From: Amphibalanus amphitrite
Lineage: Eukaryota; Arthropoda; Thecostraca; Balanomorpha; Balanidae
Assembly: GCF_019059575.1 (NCBI RefSeq)
Contig: NW_024881994.1
Coordinates: 1-64,000, forward strand
Length of the DNA stretch: 64,000 nucleotides
Reading direction: 5' to 3'
The notes under the pieces are model-generated. The model was not told where the DNA came from and ran no database searches. It was given only the letters and a program-made list of their open reading frames with translations. Below are positions 61,701 to 64,000 of the stretch, piece after piece (within the stretch, counting starts at the first letter, position 1; each line of letters begins with the position of its first letter). The translations under genes were made by a program, and so were the position numbers.

Positions 61701-63373
61701 AGGGATTATCCCACCTTTAACCCGCGCCCCGTAGGGCTACCGGCGGACCCTACCGCCCGTAGGGGGGGGGGGGCCGTTTCGCCCCCCCCTAAGATCTCGG
61801 AAAGTTACCGGCCGATTTTCAAAATTCAAACGGCGTTTGATAGCCCTACCCGGGAACTACCTTGTGACCAAATTTCATTGACCTAGGTCAAACCGATGAC
61901 GTCACAGGTCAGGTCAAAGGTCAGATTTTCACCGTTCACAGGCAATTCAAGAAATGTGCTGTGAGATCGAGTAAATTGGTAATTTATTGAAAACCATCGA
62001 TGGTATATTGTTCGTCAAACACATACTTTGCTATCTGAGGTCACTGATACCAGGTCAGGTCACAGCGAGGTCAGGTCACCGGGGGTCACAATATGAATGT
62101 GTCGTGTGATACATGTTTTATGGTCCATTTTACATGACAAATGCGATTATGTGGGTTAGGCAGCCTTTGGGGCCAGCCTAGGTCACGTTTTGGTGAAGGT
62201 CAGGTCAAGGTCAGGTCAAATTAGGTCAAATTTCAAAGTTGATATTTTTGCATAAAATGGGTATCCATTCGATGCAGCTCGTCACGGGGAGTCTAATGGT
62301 GGTCTTTGTTTTGCTCTACGAGTTCTAGAATTGCCAAAAATTGAGTTTGAAAATTTGACGTCATCATTTTTGAACAGTTTTTTCGCTATAACTTGGCCAA
62401 AAAACGAGGTATCGATCTGAAATTTGGTATGTAGATAGAAGACGGTAGGTACTATCACATATATTCCGGTTTTTTCGAAACTCAAAAAACTTTTTGGATT
62501 TTTTGGCTAATATATCCAAAAAAATGCTTTTTTGATTTTTGGGGATCAAAACTCAAAAATTTCAAAAATCCGAGATAGCAGTTTTGTAGCCCTGTCAATT
62601 CTACACCTTTTATGTCTTGATCATTTTTCTGTATCTTCAAAGCTGTAGGCCTGACAGGTCTTCTCGCGAAGGTCTTTTTTCGGTCGAAAATGACAGAACA
62701 TGACGTCACTCTGACGTCATTTGTGGCCAACCTATCACAGCCTCTGGAAAAAATTTTTGGTCACAATGTGTAAAATTGATGCCCGGAGGGGTCCTGAAAG
62801 TTTGGTGGCGATATCTCCAGCCGTTTAGGAGATATCGACCGAAAAGGACAGGGGGGGCCGTTTCGGCCCCCCCCCTACGGGGCGCGGGTTAACATGGGGT
62901 TTGAGTTGAGATAGCCAAGTTTGCGGCGAGGTTCAGAAACCACAATCTATCTAGGTTGCAACCCCCGCGGCCTCTTGGTGTTGAAGAAATTCGTTCCCTT
63001 CATTTGAAAATGGGCCTTGTACAAGGCCCTATCTTCAACATGGAGCGACCGTTAGTGTGACGTCACCTCGTTTAGTCATTCTGATTTAAATGGGTTTGTT
63101 CGTTGAAAAATCGCTTAAAACTTGGTCTGAACTTTGATGTGGTGCCTACAGAGTAAAAAGAATCAGCTTTATGACAGTAATGTGGCCTGGGGAAGGAGGT
63201 AATTTTGGGCTGTGACGTCACATATTTGAAAGTTTGTGTTTGGAATATGGGAAGCCTAAGATGTTTAATGAAAAATAAATGCCAGAACCGTGTTCCTGGT
63301 CATCCAATCTATAAAGTCGGGCACAATTTAACTGGTTTTAACAACATTTTAGAAGGTGGGATAGTCCCTTTAA
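61697..63373. mobile_element. MITE with AGGGATTATCCCACC termini at TTAA, host of a family B copy
   Basis: The left end is TTAAAGGGATTATCCCACC (61697) and the right end GGTGGGATAGTCCCTTTAA (to 63373), inverted repeats with one mismatch inside TTAA at 61697-61700 and 63370-63373. A family B element entered at a TTAA 20 bp inside the left end. Without it the MITE is about 0.5 kb. Its left TTAA is also the right TTAA of the family E neighbour. No G-run hairpins. Confidence 0.8.
61717..62892 (+). mobile_element. TTAA element, family B copy 2 (nested)
   Basis: TTAA lies at 61717-61720 and 62889-62892. The ends and interior nearly match the copy at 19367-20542, including AGGTCAGGTCAAAGGTCA near 61910 and the TGACGTCACTCTGACGTCA segment near 62700. 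The left hairpin C-run is shorter here. Confidence 0.92.
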
Positions 63374-64000
63374 TTGAGGGTGTTCCGCCGCTGCTGTTAT
63401 ACAATGTACATTATACATACATACGGTTCATGATATACACTATTATAGACTTTGCTGTATTTCTAGCTTATCATGGCGGATTTTCAGTTACGCCTGCCTT
63501 GAAGCACCTATACCTTTTGTCCATGAACTACATAGAAGCAATGGCACACGTATGTATGTTCCTTTAGTTCACGTGTCCACCAAATACTTCTTAGTAGTAT
63601 GCTATTGTTTCATTCTGGATAATGTATGCAAAGCTACCGGAAAACATAGAAATTAATAGCAGAGCAGCACATTGCATAGATATAAAGCCATAAAGCCTTA
63701 ATCAAGCCTGGTGAAGTCGAAAACGCTTGTATGAATAGAAACTGCTGATGAGAGTTGGAGAACAATGCTTGGTGTTTCCCGAGTCATTTCACTCTGTTCT
63801 CTCTTCCCTCCTCCGTCCTGTCTCCATTATCTACTATAATGTGTAATTTCTGCACTTTATTATCTCTTTTCCCCTCTCTTCGCTCCTCCTCTCTCTTTAT
63901 CTTTACCGCTGTTCTCTGATCTGAGTTATCTGCTTTTTATCATTATTCACTGCTCACTGCTCTCTCCTCTACCACATGTCCTCACTCTCTCTCTCTCTCT
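63374..64000. other. Unassigned interval ending in a (CT)n start
   Basis: Pyrimidine-rich from about 63790, ending in CT dinucleotides at 63985-64000 that probably continue beyond the window. A 120-codon ORF (63205-63567) straddles the MITE edge and is not convincing. Confidence 0.45.

Overview
This is animal nuclear DNA, probably from an invertebrate. The evidence is spliced transposase exons, long (CT)n and (AT)n microsatellites, metazoan-type LTR, LINE, hAT, Helitron, P and piggyBac-like transposons, and no recognisable bacterial or organellar gene. The species cannot be fixed from this window; arthropod is a guess only. I recognise no host protein-coding gene, rRNA or tRNA. Almost everything that can be named is transposable.

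Layout. 0.5-4.6 kb: TTAA-flanked MITEs and a minisatellite. 7.2-15.2 kb: a complete Ty3/gypsy-class LTR retrotransposon with two identical 197-bp LTRs. Its gag is split by a hAT-type element, which is itself split by a Helitron-like element (three-level nesting, all junctions readable). 15.4-16.7 kb: a decayed LINE fragment. 19.4-30.8 kb: a dense cluster of TTAA elements, some nested, plus a 652-bp near-perfect palindrome. 34.2-38.3 kb: more TTAA elements, two 100-bp (AT)n tracts and an unusual array of palindromes. 38.3-40.0 kb: a second, uninterrupted copy of the hAT element. 40.5-43.9 kb (minus): a multi-exon P-superfamily (THAP) transposase gene with one frameshift. 44.8-46.3 kb: TTAA elements. 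49.3-54.85 kb: a TTAA element carrying a full-length LINE (HDV-like ribozyme, endonuclease-RT-RNase H ORF, 12-14 bp target duplication). 54.85-57.0 kb: a hAT MITE and another TTAA element. 57.3-59.2 kb: a long (CT)n tract and a GC-rich minisatellite. 60.7-63.4 kb: three TTAA elements joined or nested.

The most distinctive system is the collection of roughly 18 TTAA-flanked non-autonomous elements in at least eight sequence families. Each has CCC-starting inverted termini like piggyBac. Each terminus carries a G-run/C-run hairpin whose inner stem differs between families but stays self-complementary. The interiors are packed with AGGTCA/TGACCT hexamers. Modules are shuffled, sometimes inverted, between families, and the elements repeatedly insert at each other's terminal TTAA. 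No transposase for them is encoded here.

The other notable items are a gypsy-class polyprotein with integrase placed before reverse transcriptase (the Gmr1-type order) and primed by tRNA-Pro; an HDV-like ribozyme at the exact 5' end of an intact LINE ORF that has no early ATG; and the palindromic arrays.
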